From Phlebotomus papatasi (lineage: Eukaryota; Arthropoda; Insecta; Diptera; Psychodidae): a stretch of DNA of 64,000 nt. How positions within the stretch are numbered: the stretch's first letter is position 1; every line of letters starts with the position of its first letter. Of this stretch, positions 1 to 11,510 are shown piece by piece. The stretch covers positions 4,340,001 through 4,404,000 of the forward strand of contig NC_077224.1 of the NCBI RefSeq assembly GCF_024763615.1. The letters are read 5' to 3'. The notes below the pieces were generated by a model. The model was not told where the DNA came from. It saw nothing but the letters and a program-made list of their open reading frames with translations, and did not search any database. Position numbers and translations under genes: made by a program.

Positions 1-1400
1 TTTTTATGAACGATCGGTAAATCGGCATGATTCTTAAAGTAATCAACAGATTGTTATGATCTTTACAAAGATCTGCAAATCGGTATGATCTTGGCAGAGA
101 ACGGTATAATATGTACAAAAGATCAGTAGATCGTCCTAATCTTGGCAGAGATCCGTAGAATCTGTGCAAAAGATCGGCAGATCGTCTTGATCTTAGCAGA
201 GATCGGTAGAATCTGTGCAAAAGATCGGAAGATCGTACTTATGTTGGCAGAAATCGGTATAATCTGTTCAAAACATCGTCAGATCGTTCTGATTTTAGCA
301 GAGATCGGTAGAACTTGTTCAAAAGATCAGTAGATCGTCCTGATCTTGGCAGAGATCGGTGTAATCTGTGCAAAAGATCGGCAGATCGTTCTGATTTTAG
401 CAGAGATCGGTAGAATCTGTGCAAAATATCGGTAGACCGTCCTGATCTTGTCAGAGAACGGTAGAATCTGTGCAAAAGATCGAAAAATCGTCCTGATCTT
501 GGCAGAGAACGGTAGAAACTGTGCAAAATATCGTCAGATCGTCTTGATCTTGGCAGAGATCGGTAGAATCTGTGCAAATGATCGATAGATTGCTTTGAGC
601 TTGGCAGAGATCGGTAGAATTTGTGCAAAACATCCGCAGATCGTCGTGATCTTAGCAGAGATTGGTAGAATTTGTGCAAAAGTTCGGTAGATCATACTGA
701 TCTTAGCAGGGATCGGTAAAATCTGCGAAAAAGATCGGCAGATCGTTCTGATCTTGGCAGAGAACGGTAGAATCTGTGCAAAAGATCGGAAGATCGTCCT
801 AATCTTGACAGAGAACGGTAGAATCTGTGCAGAAGATCAGTAGATCGTCCTGATCTTGGTAGAGATCGGTAGAAACTGTGCAAAAGATTGGCAGATCGTC
901 GTGATCTTGGCGGAAATCGGTAGAATCTGTGCAAAAGATCGATAGATTGCTCTGATCGTCGCAGCGGTAGAATCTGTGCAAAAGATCGGAAGATCGTCCT
1001 GATCTTGGTAGAGATCGGTAGAATCTGTGCAAAAGATCGTCAGATTGTTCTGATTTTAGCAGAGATCGGTAGAACTTGTGCAAAAGATCGGCAGATCGTC
1101 CTGATCTTGGCAGAGATCGATAAAATTTGTGCAAAACATCGGCAGATCGTCCTGATCTTGACAGAAATCGGTAGAATCTGTGCAAAAGATCGGTAGATTG
1201 CTCTGAGCTTGGCAGAGATTCGTAGAACTTGTGCAAAAAATCGATAGATCGTCCTGATCGTCGCAGCGGTAGAATCTGTGCAAAAGATCGGAAGAGGGTA
1301 CTGATCTTAGCAGAGATGGGTAGAATCTGTGAAAAAGATCAGTAGATCTTCATGATCTTGGCAGAGATCGGTAGAATCTGTGCAAAGGATCAAGAAATCA
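1..1400. repeat. 51-bp tandem repeat array (satellite-like)
   Basis: About 27 units with a period of 51 bp run from the window edge, built from blocks such as GATCGGTAGAATCTGTGCAA and GATCGTCCTGATCTTGGCAG. Because 51 is a multiple of three, several frames on both strands stay open and give a 17-residue periodic peptide. This follows from the period and is not evidence of a gene. Units differ by scattered substitutions and some are shortened (near 955-965 and 1255-1265 the GATCGTCGCAGCGG junction recurs). The left end lies outside the window. Confidence 0.93.
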
Positions 1401-1860
1401 GCGTAATGTATGCAAAAAATGTAAGGATGGGTAAATTTGTTTATTGTTACGATATCTGAATAGTTCTACAGATCGGTTGGATCTTTACAAAAGATTAATA
1501 AATGTGCATTATCTCTGCAGAGATTGACAGATCGGCACGATCTTTGCACATATCTGGTGATACTTGCGATCTTTTCAAAGATCGACAGATCAATAAATCC
1601 TTATGGTCTTTGAAGAAATTAACAGATTGTTCAATAAAGATCCATCCAAATCGTTACGATCTTTGAACGAATCAGCAGATTGTCGCTATTTTTTCAACCG
1701 ACCGGCATAATCATTGCAAAAGATTTTTAAATCGGCACGATCTCTGTACCAATTAGTAGATCGGCACATTCTTTGTCGATTGACAAAGTGGTGCGATCGT
1801 TTCAATGATCCGTAGATCGACGTGATCTTTGAAGAAAATCAACAGATCGGCACTGGAGGA
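1401..1860. repeat. degenerate tail of the 51-bp array
   Basis: Short GATCGGYA / GATCTTTG words still recur every 20-50 bp, but the 51-bp register is lost. This looks like decayed array edge. Confidence 0.7.
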
Positions 1861-3276
1861 AACAGAGGGAACCATGAACAGTAGAAATAGAAGTTATCAA
1901 CCCCTCGGACTCCTATGAAATTTAGTAGATCACAGCAGTTTTCAGGTTTAAATTGACTCTTGACGTGATGGCTCTTGATGCAATATACATCTAAAAACTC
2001 TTACATTCGTTACGTAAAGCTTTCTTCTATTCAATATAGAGAGAATTCCCAGTCAATTTTGGAGAACTCTACTCATCAAAATAATCTTCCACCCTAATTC
2101 GAATTTTCAACATTTCCCGAATGATTGTTTAAATATGTTTGAATAAACTATACAAACTCATTTATTTGACTGAGTTTCTGGCAGAAATATTTTTAGAAAA
2201 GACTAAATACTGTTAATGTGTGTTTTGATACATTTCTGCTGGAAGTTTATTTCCAAGTTGATTTTGTTTAATGTTAGACAATTCAACGTGATGAAAATCC
2301 TGTACAGTAAGTTTCTCTTATTATCTCTTAGATTCAGAGAAATAATTAAAGAATTCTTTTGGGTTCAATGAATAATTCTTGAAGGGAAAATTAATGAGTA
2401 TTAGAAGAGAATATTTGCACTGTGCCTTTATAGAAAACTATGTAATTTCGCAATGTGTTCTATCTCGAGGGTAAAGTGAGGAATACTAATCATTTGCGTG
2501 ACTTGGTCAACTCGTGGTTTTTTGTTGAGCTGTGCGGAGTTAAAAAACGTACATGAACTTCCATGCAATCTTCCTCGTTCCTCTCTGGCTTTTCACAGGG
2601 CATGCGGGTGTTTGTTTTTTATTTTTTAATAGAATATTAGCAGAATATAAATTTCTGTACATTTGAACTTTGTGAATGGTCTTCATTTGGGACCAGTCTC
2701 AAGGGTAAAAGACTGCCTTTTGATGATGTAACTAGTTAGTTTTTCACCAAATGAATTGCTACAATTTCTCTTTCAATTTTGACACGATGCTGAATTATTT
2801 AATAAAAAAGTGGTTTTATTATTTATAAAATACACTTGATTTCTCAATAATAGACACTCTGACAGTTCATTTTTTTCCCAACTTGATAGTAAATGGTGTG
2901 GTATAGAGAGTTTGTGCATTTTTTTACCTGAAATTCTTCACACTTCTCACACATATGGTGTTATCAGTAAATAGTCGACAATGACAGAGTATCAGAGAAC
3001 CATGAAAAATACAATTATTCGACAATGGAAAACGCATACATAGTTGTCAAAGTTTAGAATGAAAGTCATTAGAAGTTTGTTTGAAATGGTAAATGAATAA
3101 CATTAACAAAACTCAATAACTTTAGAACAATTTTGGGAAAGGTGCAACTAAGTTAAAATCTCTTTGCTGAATGCACAAACAGAAAATGTCGGCGATATGA
3201 TCTTAAAATTGCTTTGGGACATCGAGTCCTCTTGATTAGAATTAGAATTCATATTAATCAACTTATTTAGTCGAAT
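1861..3276. other. AT-rich intergenic DNA, nothing recognised
   Basis: No ORF, repeat family or RNA gene could be supported here. Only short A/T runs are visible. Confidence 0.6.
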
Positions 3277-3575
3277 GGGGATCTCAGTGGCGCAATGGGC
3301 AAGACCGTTGGGGCGGTGAGATCTCTGACTCGACTCTCGCAGCTGTGAGTTCGAGTCCCGCCCGGTGCAATATTTTTTTTAAAACAATTTTCACTGTGAT
3401 AAAACGCAATAAAATGCACCGCCTCTGCCCAAAAACCTGCAAAAGCACGGAAGAAGCATTTACTACGGAGAAGGCGTTCCTGGGAGATCTACGATCAGCA
3501 GATTCTTCCAATACGAGGCACATAGTAATGATTACATAGTAATACCGAATAAAGTGTCTCGATACGATTAATAAT
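3277..3575 (+). mobile_element. tRNA-derived SINE
   Basis: A pol III type 2 promoter is visible. The A box TGGCGCAATGGG (3288-3299) fits TRGCNNARYNGG exactly, and the B box GTTCGAGTC (3349-3357) fits GWTCRANNC. Their 61-bp spacing is long for an ordinary tRNA and would need a long variable arm. The tRNA-like head is followed by a T run, an unrelated body of about 180 bp and a short TAATAATAAT tail near 3570. This is the usual plan of a tRNA-derived SINE. No second copy was seen in the window. No paired acceptor stem was found, so a functional tRNA is unlikely. Confidence 0.72.
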
Positions 3576-3747
3576 AATTTAATCGAATTCGATGTATTTC
3601 ATTTGAAATGGTGTAAAAGGTACATTACGGTTATCGTTAACTTATCATTTTTGTCAAAATAAAAAAAAAAACGGGTTTCATACTAGAGACATATGCCTTT
3701 TACACACACTTAAGATTTAATCTGAGGAATGGCCTAACATAGGTATA

Positions 3748-4558
3748 GGGTCGAAGGAACACCTCTTCGAGAGGAAACTCCTATTGACACTTTTGTCGAA
3801 ATGTTGAAATTTATTTATTGCATCCAATAAAATCTAAGTAGGGTAAATGTTCTAATTCAAAACCATTTCCAGACGCTTTAACTTTGACAGAAGATTCAAC
3901 ACTTAAATTCATATTTTTTCTGAAGAGAAATACATAAATTTTCTCCTTGACTCTTCTAGAATGTTACTGTTTAGTGAAAATTCTTTAGATATAATTTGAA
4001 AACTTCTTAAATGCAAGAAAAATACGCGAGTGTAAAATGCTGCTATTGCAAACAAATTAATCCAAATGGAGACAAGGGAAAGTTCCTAATTGGAGACAAA
4101 CTTTGTAAGTGCAACTGCGATGAAAGGCTTCAAGAACCTTGTTGAGTTGCTCTTGAGCGCAGGATTTGTTGTTATTCCTGGTCTTTTCTTCTTTCCCGTC
4201 TGAAACAAAAAGAAAATTTCTCCAAAAAAGTCATATTTCCGGGATTTCCTATTGAAGCATTTGCAGACACTTCAGAAAAAACCCTTTTTGTTCACGAAAT
4301 AAGTAATTATTTCATTTGAAAACTTCACGTACCGTTAACAATAAAGATTAGCACTTAATTAAACTAAAAAGTAGCGAAAAATTTCCTTTTAGAGCAGGTT
4401 TTGAATTAGTATAATTTACCCTAATATAATGTTTTTCATTAATCTGCGTTTTTCGATAAGGATAAGTGTTCGAATTTCGTATTCCAAATGGTACAGAGTA
4501 GAGTGTGAATAAGTTTTGACACGACTTCTTAAAGTGTCAATAGGTGTTCCTTTCACCC
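3748..4558. mobile_element. outer TA-flanked inverted-repeat element
   Basis: The left end GGGTCGAAGGAACACC and the right end GGTGTTCCTTTCACCC are inverted, and similarity continues inward (CTATTGACACTTTTGTCG against CGACTTCTTAAAGTGTCAATAG with a small gap). Both sides are flanked by TA. It is split by another element at 3841-4421. No transposase ORF is present, so this is a MITE. Confidence 0.8.
3841..4421 (+). mobile_element. inner MITE, GGGTAAATGT family copy 1
   Basis: The ends GGGTAAATGTTCTAATTC and the inverse of GAATTAGTATAATTTACCC are flanked by TA. A second, longer copy lies at 54814-55678 with the same internal landmarks (AAAACCATTTCCAGACGC near the left end, GCAGGTTTTGAATTA near the right). 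The insertion is inside the element at 3748-4558 and so is younger than it. Confidence 0.85.
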
Positions 4559-5084
4559 TAAATAAAATAATGATTAAGTTGCATTTCCATCAATTTCTGG
4601 CTAATCCTTCTCTCGGCTTAAGCTGAAAAACGGCTTAGTTAGTGCGAAAGTGATGGGGAGCGTCTCTCGGCTCAAGTCTTAAGTGTAACTAGGACATTAT
4701 ACGGGTTTTAGACTAGAAGTTTAGCTCAGTTTCCGGAAGTCTTGGAATTCTTAGTATTAGGCAAATTAAGGGATTTTTTTAAAACAGAATGGCTAATTGG
4801 TCCCATGGTCATTTGGTCCCATCGGTTTTTTTCCTTAATATCAAATCGTAAGTCAAAATTTTCTTAAAAACCTTCCCTAACAGGAAAGTTAAGCCATATG
4901 ACTGAACTTTAGGACTGTGATACACCTGAAGATTAGCCGATAGACGGCTTAGCGTAATTATTTTGGAAATAATGGTTAAACTTTATTTCGTAAGTGTGCC
5001 TAGGACATTAGGGGCCTTAAAACTGTCTTATACGAGTTTCAGACCTTAAGATTATCCAAGTGACTTATCTGTTTTAATTTCTTA
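4559..5084. repeat. degenerate repeats containing CTCTCGGCT
   Basis: Blocks such as TTCTCTCGGCTTAAGC (about 4610) and GTCTCTCGGCTCAAGTC (about 4663) match the inverted ends of the small palindromic element at 42727-42859. These are probably decayed relatives. No gene was found. Confidence 0.5.
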
Positions 5085-5270
5085 ATGGTTCCGGCACACA
5101 TTTTAGACCAGAGACATTTTATAAAATCGAAATTCACATCCCTTTCTTTCTTAAAACTTTAGCACATGTCTATCCTACTCTTCTGCACTCTTCTTCTTGT
5201 TTTGAACATCACACCAAATTAAGATCAGACCAATTTGGAGTCGAAAGAATAGGATAGACTTATGCAAATC
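5085..5270 (+). mobile_element. truncated MITE, TGG-CCGGCACAC family
   Basis: It starts TGGTTCCGGCACACATTTT and follows the left half of the complete copy at 34571-34832 (shared CATCCCTTTCTTTCTTAAAA and ATGTCTATCCTA blocks). The right inverted end is missing. Confidence 0.7.
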
Positions 5271-5440
5271 TTTTAACCGGTTCATTACCGATTCATAAGC
5301 GATAGAAATTGACTCAAACCTTGTCAAAAATTCCAAGATATTTCCAACGAGCTTATACACGATACCATTCGTTTGATAAATGCACTTTCTAGGGCAGTTC
5401 AAACCTTTGACCTTAAAAACAGTTGAAAGTTCCATTGAAT
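5271..5440. repeat. dispersed ACCGATTC / AATTCCAAGA repeat fragment
   Basis: Contains ACCGGTTCATTACCGATTC and AAAATTCCAAGATATTTCC, also found around 13035-13215, 31915-32100, 58140-58300 and 58755-58935. A dispersed, decayed repeat family with no identified coding capacity. Confidence 0.6.
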
Positions 5441-5689
5441 AAGTTCACAAGAAAATTAAGTTATTGAACAGTTTTCACGAAAAACTTGAAGAAAAAACCG
5501 CACTTTCCCAGCAAAATGAGACTTCATCACATGTTTTTGTTTTACTTCTGTCAAATCAAATATTAAGCCTAAATATGCTTATGGTAGATGGGGTATGAGT
5601 GATTTTGTCATTGCCAATTTGGTCATTTTGAGCAATTCTTATCAAATTTGTGAAATTTTCTACATTTTACTTTAAATTTATCACTGGCC

Positions 5690-8210
5690 ATTTTCAGAAT
5701 CAGTGATGTTCAAAACATGTTCTATAAGACAGATTGCGGGTGTATGAGAAAGTCCGAGGATTATATTTATTATAATAGGTGTGATTACGAGAGGATCATA
5801 CACTTAATTGGCTGTCAGAATGCAGTGAAAAAAAAATGATTTTCTAAGTGTCACAAAAACTAGAAAAATATCATAAAATTGACTTTAAAGCACATGATAC
5901 CTCCTACAAATTGGATTAAAATAAGTAGTTGAAAGTTCCGTCTAAACACTGATGTGCAAATTTTTGTATTGTGTGCACTGTTTACGATGAAAATGAGACG
6001 TACATAGGTGGCCAAATTTTGCACGTAGCTTAGAAAACTGGGGCAGCTTCGTAAAAATTGCTGCTAAATTTTAATTTTCCTCTAGAGGAAAGTCTGAAAA
6101 TTTCCAGGGGTTTCATAAGGTAGAATTACGAACTTAATCTAAATAAATCTTGAATATAGGGCATCATTTTTCGTACGAAGCTGCACAAGTTTCCCTATTA
6201 GGAATGATTCAAATGTATTTTCGTAAATGGACGAAATGTCATCCTGAGTAATCTCTAAAAATGAACTAGGATGCTTTCTTGGAAAACTTAGTTATTTTCC
6301 AACTGTTTTCTATCCAGATTTAAAAGTGTGAGTATTATCATAGTTTCCACTAAAATTTGCGCAATATTTGACCAAAAAATATGAAAGTTTCAGACTAATA
6401 AACATCATTCTATGGCTAAAACTGCTAAAACGATCAAAAAGGGCAACGAACGGTATTATATTCAGGCATTAGCTTCTTGTTAATTTTATTATTCCTTAGG
6501 GAGGGTGGCTTTGCTCAAATAAATAGATATCTCAAAATTAAGGAACTACATCCTACGCTATCCACAAAGAATACCCTTGATATTTTAGTAGTTAATTCAG
6601 TGCTTGTAGGTGTCATTATGAAATGAGACACATATTAGTTAACTTTTGCGAAAAACGTTATATAAATTTGTGTTTATTGTAACTTTTGTGAGTATAACAT
6701 TTTATGTTTTCATGAAATTTATAACAAAATTCTGTTGATACTGGGTTAATAATGTGGAATTGTATGGAGATGAAAAAGCCAAAAGAAAGAAAAGAAAATT
6801 GATTCATCAAATCTGATATATTTATTGAATTTTCAGAAAAAAATATGCCAAATATTAATGTTAGAAATGAGAATAATGGAATAATATTTAGAAAGAGAGA
6901 GAAATAAAACGTGTGATTTTATTCTCCGCATTTTCTTCGGCCTTCGCCCACAAAAGTGACTTCGACACTGGTTATCGTGCTTTTTTTCCATTTGCTCTTG
7001 CACAACAAAGTGTTTAATATATTTTTATTTGTTTTTTTTTCTTTCTTTCACCCAACGAAAACAACAACAATAAAAAGTTATGATTTAAAAAAATGATATT
7101 GGTAATTCAAAATTGTAAATTATGAAATTGATTTTCTATAAATACGACCTAAATTGCTGCGTAAGAAGGGGTGTTTGGTTGAAGAAAAATAAATTATTAA
7201 AAATATAAGTTGAAGAGGAAATGATTTTTGGGGGTGTTTATTTGGATTAAGGGGGCTTGTGCTTGATAGTGTCTTTTTTTAGTTGAGAGGAATGCTTTTT
7301 TGTGTAAGAATGATATGAAATAGTTGAACTAGGTATGATTCTTAAAAATCTACACATACTGCATTCATTACAAAATGTCATGTCTGTCGATTCGACTCAA
7401 ACTTTGCGAAAGTGTTTCTTGCAGCCTCTCATGCACAATTTCCGCACGTACGAAATGTTCCGATTAATAGCTCAAAAAACTGAAGAAAATATCAGAAATT
7501 AATGAAAACTCATGCTTGAAGAACTAATTAAAAACATAATTTTACAATTTTTAAAGTTAAATATGTCTTATCAATCTGTTACATGGAATATTAAAAATTG
7601 TTGTATGTTATAGCTTGACTTTACTGCATTGAAAGCAAGAACAATTTAATTTCTTTTTACTCACAATCACGAATGAGGACTTACAAAATTCTCGTAAATC
7701 GTATAACCCACAAATAAGTTTGTAAAAGTTTGTACTTTTTCACAAATATTGTTTGTAACATGATCACTTGACGAGCATTTTTTGTACTTTTACAAACACT
7801 TGTTCGTAAATATTCGTAAACTCACAAAAAAGTGTTAGTAAAATTTTGTCATTTTTTCTTAAATTTTTGTTTGGCAAAAATTTAGGGAAAAATTACAAAA
7901 TTTTACAAACTTTTTTTTTGTATATTTACGAACAAATGTTTGTATAAGTACAAAAAATGCTCGTCAAGTGATCGTGTTAGGAACAATGTTTGTGAGAAAA
8001 TTACAAACTTTTACGAACTTGTTTGTGCGTTATACGATTCACAAGCATATTGTAACTCCCCAATAGGAATTCACAAACATTTACGAACATTTTTACAAAA
8101 TATTTTTTTCTGTGTAATCACACCTATTGTAATCCTCGGATTTTCTCAAAGTGCTCCGATTGAGCTGAAATTCACAGGATATATGTTTTGAACATCCCTG
8201 ATGCCGAAAA
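5690..8210. repeat. inverted repeat pair flanking about 2.3 kb
   Basis: About 100 bp at 5690-5790 (GTTCAAAACATG, then AGTCCGAGGATTA, then AATAGGTGTGATTAC) is the imperfect inverse of 8115-8210 (GTAATCACACCTATTGTAAT, then CTCGGATTTTCTC, then ATGTTTTGAACATC). It could be the two ends of one decayed element or two opposite copies. The DNA between (5800-7690) is AT-rich with no recognisable gene. Confidence 0.6.
7695..8041. mobile_element. foldback element with long inverted arms
   Basis: Two arms of about 125 bp (7695-7825 and 7919-8041) are inverted. TGATCACTTGACGAGCAT on the left pairs with ATGCTCGTCAAGTGATC on the right, and CGTAAATCGTATAAC pairs with GTTATACGATT. Both arms are full of the short word TTTGTAAA and its inverse. 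No ORF of note. Confidence 0.8.
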
Positions 8211-8571
8211 TCATAAGCCGGCAATTTCGGGTCCGGTCGTCCGTAGTACGCAATATCTCTGGTTTGGAAAGAGATATCTTCATAATTTTTTTTTAAATAT
8301 ATCTACTCGCACGTACGACGATTTCTGTGCTATCAGTTTTTAGAAAAACCGGGTAAAAATCACGATTTGTAGTTTATCTCAAAATCTAAGCATGCGATTT
8401 TGAAAATTTTACGTTTATGTTGTAGCCCAGAAAATATAGAGCAATTAAAAAAAAATTAAGACATTCGTCGAGCAGTTCTCGAGATACTTCACTTTAAAGA
8501 TTTCAATTTTAAGAAAATTTGCAATTAGCGTCAGGCGGGAAAAAAGCGGGAGAAGCGGCGTCGGATAAGCT

Positions 8572-8595
8572 TTTCCCATATATATATATATAGCA
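8572..8595. repeat. (TA)n microsatellite
   Basis: A simple ATATATATAT run. Confidence 0.85.
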
Positions 8596-8696
8596 CTCTC
8601 TCATTCTCCCATTCTCTCTCTCCCTACATAATGAGCCTAATTCGAAGATTTGTAAGGTGACATATACAATTCGCGATCCTCGAATTTCTTCGCAGA

Positions 8697-9117
8697 TTTT
8701 CACTGGTCGTGTATTTTTTCGCGGCTCTTCGCGGGCCGCATATTTTTTCGCTGATTTTCCCGGGCACGAATTTTTTCGTGGATTTTCGCGGGGCACGAAT
8801 TTTTTCACAGATTTTCGCGTGTCGCGAATTTTTTTTTCGGGTTTTCGCGGAGTGCGTATTTTTTCTCGGATTTTCGCGAAGCGCGTATTTTTTCGCGGAT
8901 TTTCGCGGAGTTCGAAAATTTCCGCGAATTTTCGCGGGGCACGAATTTTATTTTTTCACGGATTTTCGCGGGGCGCGTATTTTTCACGGATTTTCGCGGG
9001 TCGCTAATTTTTTCGCTGATTTTCGCGGGACGCAAATTTTTTCGCGGATATTCGCGGAGCGTGTATTTGTTCGCGCACTTTCGCGAAGCGCGAATTATTT
9101 CGCGGATTCTCACGGGA
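8697..9117. repeat. GC-rich 29-30 bp minisatellite
   Basis: About 14 units built from TTTTTTCGCGGATTTTCGCG and GGGGCGCGAA-type words. It is strikingly CpG-rich in an AT-rich window. Long frames are open on both strands (for example 8709-9152 on + and 8805-9113 on -), but they encode only the periodic peptide of the repeat. Confidence 0.88.
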
Positions 9118-9365
9118 CCCTGACTGAGGCTCTAAATGGACATAAAGTTTGAGGTCTCTATCTCTCATAGTTTCCGAGATAATCGACTTTAAAGATTTTC
9201 AGACACTTTTACGCATTTGTCATCCATTTTTTTTTTCATTTTCCAGTGAAATTTTGCACATATCAAGCCTGAAAGAGGCTCTAAATGGATGTAAAGTTTA
9301 AGGCCTCTATTCCTCATAGTTTCCGAGATAATCGACTTTAAAGATTTTCAGATACTTGTATGCAT
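9118..9365. repeat. direct repeat pair, about 100 bp each
   Basis: GAGGCTCTAAATGGA and CATAGTTTCCGAGATAATCG occur at about 9125-9210 and again at about 9270-9360, spaced about 146 bp. The sequence resembles degenerate dispersed repeat DNA. No gene. Confidence 0.75.
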
Positions 9366-9499
9366 TTCTCATACAATTTTCCTCATTAATAACGATAATA
9401 TGTTTCATACACTTTAAGAATTATTAAACAAAATTTGCATTATTTATGTATAATTATCGTTCGGGTTTGCCATAATCCAAATTTGCAATGAAGGAATCG

Positions 9500-10450
9500 C
9501 AACTCTATAAGCTGATCTAGGCTTATCACTGGCTTTGTCTTGATTACCTCTAAAACGTCTAAAACATATTCGAAAATGAAAGAAATCGTAGAAGCCGTAT
9601 TCTAAATACAGTAGAGCCTCGCTATAGGCCCTGAATGGCGTCCCCCAACTTCAGCTCTAAATCGAATTTGCGTACATTTCGAGTTAGCTCACGTTAAGAA
9701 TCTCACCTACAATAGGCTGATCTAGGCTTCTAAGTAGCTATTTTTTAACGAGAGTGGTATCAAAATAAAACTAATGAAATGCACTAAAAATGACAACTGC
9801 CAAATAAAAAGTAAACAATAGTTGAAACTATTAAAATCGTATCAGTGTTGGGCAAATTCAAACGATTCCACGCTTCAGGTTATCAAACTTTTCTTTTTCT
9901 TGATTTTATGGACCAAGCTCCAATGTATTTCCATCTTTTTGCCAACATCTTACACGGAAAGACTGAGTTGATTCTCTAAAAGCTCTAGCACTTTTTATTC
10001 CATCCTCTTGTCCTGAATCCCAGGCTTTCGGCCGCTTACAACAGCCTTGAGTTCTTTAAACCGAATTATAATCTTCCTGAATGTGGGGTCGCAATCTCAG
10101 CATAACTAACATTTGGATTTTTAAAATGATTGTCTACTTTTAATCTTTGCATACTCTCAATCTTTTTGCAATTACTCAGTCAGAAATCAATATTTTTTAA
10201 CAAAAATTTCACCAAAAGAAAACTGATTAAATTTTCTTGAAACAAAAACGAAGAATAAAACGAAATCCAAAGCCTACTACGACTGACTTTTTGGCCAAAA
10301 ATGCTTCACCAAGTCACAATTTCTTCAAAAAACTCGCCTATTTTAAAATTATATGACTTAAGCCATGTTGCTAAGCCTGAATAGACTTTGAAGGCATTTT
10401 GAATTGGCTCACATTAAGAATCTCACGTACTATAAGCTGATCTAGACTTA
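9500..10450. repeat. thrice-repeated CTGATCTAG block in transposon-rich DNA
   Basis: A block ending TAAGCTGATCTAGGCTTA or close to it occurs near 9507, 9711 and 10430. The last two share about 50 bp (CTCACGTTAAGAATCTCAC and CTCACATTAAGAATCTCAC). CAGTAGAGCCTCGCTATAGG at 9611 looks like a pogo/Tigger-type end, but no partner end was found. Confidence 0.55.
9880..10185 (-). pseudogene. decayed Tc1/mariner-like transposase
   Basis: Read on the minus strand, one frame gives a helix-turn-helix-like segment around 10185-10090 (residues RLKVDNHFKNPNVSYAEIA). Other frames nearer 9900-10000 give RTRGWNKK and later KMLAKRWKYIGAW. Spacing and wording resemble the N-terminal HTH and the central region of Tc1-like DDE transposases. 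Stops and frameshifts interrupt it and no DDE triad can be read. Family assignment is from memory of the family pattern. Confidence 0.45.
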
Positions 10451-11510
10451 ATACAATTTTTTTATTTACTCGATAGACGCGGATTTCTTTGTATAATTTT
10501 TTTTTATGAATTGGTGTTAAAAGCACATAGAGCGTTAGTTCTGCTCTGAAACAGCAATAATTGTTGCATGAATTGAAAAAAAGAAGAATGGGAAAAGGTG
10601 CAATGGAGATGGCTGTACAATATATATAATATTGGAAATGTGTGTGAATGAATGAAAGAGATGAAAAAAAAAGATTTTTTTTTTCATATTAAAAAATTAA
10701 TATAGTTATTATTTTGTGATATCTCTTGTGGCAACTTTTAATTTACTCTATCATTATTGCATTTCTCCCAATTGTTATATGACTTTGTCGTTTCATTTAG
10801 TAATAAAATTAAAATAATAGTGAGAGAAATAATGTGCAATTAAATATTTTGCCGTTTTTTTTTCTTCACTCTTTTTTTGCAGAAACCAGTGACACTTTTC
10901 TCTTAAGATTATCATCACATCTCATGGATAATTAATGCAAAAGTAAAAGAAAAATATAAACGATAAACAGTAGGAAATAGTAGTAAATGAAAAAGCCAAA
11001 GTAATCTCTAATGTATCTGTAACAAAAAAATTGATTTCTGCAAAAAAACATACCCATCTCTCTATAGAATTTCATCGAAAAAAAAAATCGTGCAGTATAT
11101 GTTTAATTTATTTGTAAAGTAGAAGTGTGTAGGTCGAGGGGAAAATAGAGAATTGAATGAAATTCAGTTTGAAAAAAGGAAGTGATACTGAATATTTTAG
11201 CTGAACAATTAATGCAGAGTCGCTCCCGAAAATCAAAGAGACGTGAATGCCACTTTTTTACTCTTGGTTCAATTTTTGAGGGAGGACAGATAGGATTTGT
11301 TCCGTATTGCATTCAATGATCAGTTGAATGAATTAAGAGGGAATATCAGTAAGAGATATATAGAGAGAGTTTAGTGACTGAATTTATCGGTGAAATAGTA
11401 AAAAAAATAATAAATAAATTGTAGTAACAACGAGTAATCAGAGGGAAAAGGAAACAAAGAGAAAACGATCGCGTTGCTGTTGAACGCGAACTTAAAAAAA
11501 AATCTCAGAC
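10451..11510 (+). other. upstream region and 5' UTR of Evi5
   Basis: AT-rich sequence with homopolymer runs, ending directly at the Evi5 start codon. The 3' part (about 11300-11510) probably holds the 5' UTR. A short palindromic GC patch (GATCGCGTTGCTGTTGAACGCG, given here only as the two halves GATCGCGTTG and GAACGCG) lies about 35 bp before the ATG. No confident TATA box or initiator was identified. Short ORFs here (for example 11103-11312 on -) look like noise. Confidence 0.4.

Noticed and set aside
142..1236. Several ORFs of 60-146 codons on both strands
   Set aside because: All lie in the 51-bp array, encode a 17-residue periodic peptide and overlap each other on opposite strands; open frames follow from the period.
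3277..3362. Functional tRNA gene
   Set aside because: The A and B boxes fit, but no acceptor stem pairs, the box spacing is long and the downstream body matches SINE architecture.
8509..9152. ORFs of up to 147 codons on both strands
   Set aside because: Products of the CpG-rich minisatellite; no protein family features.
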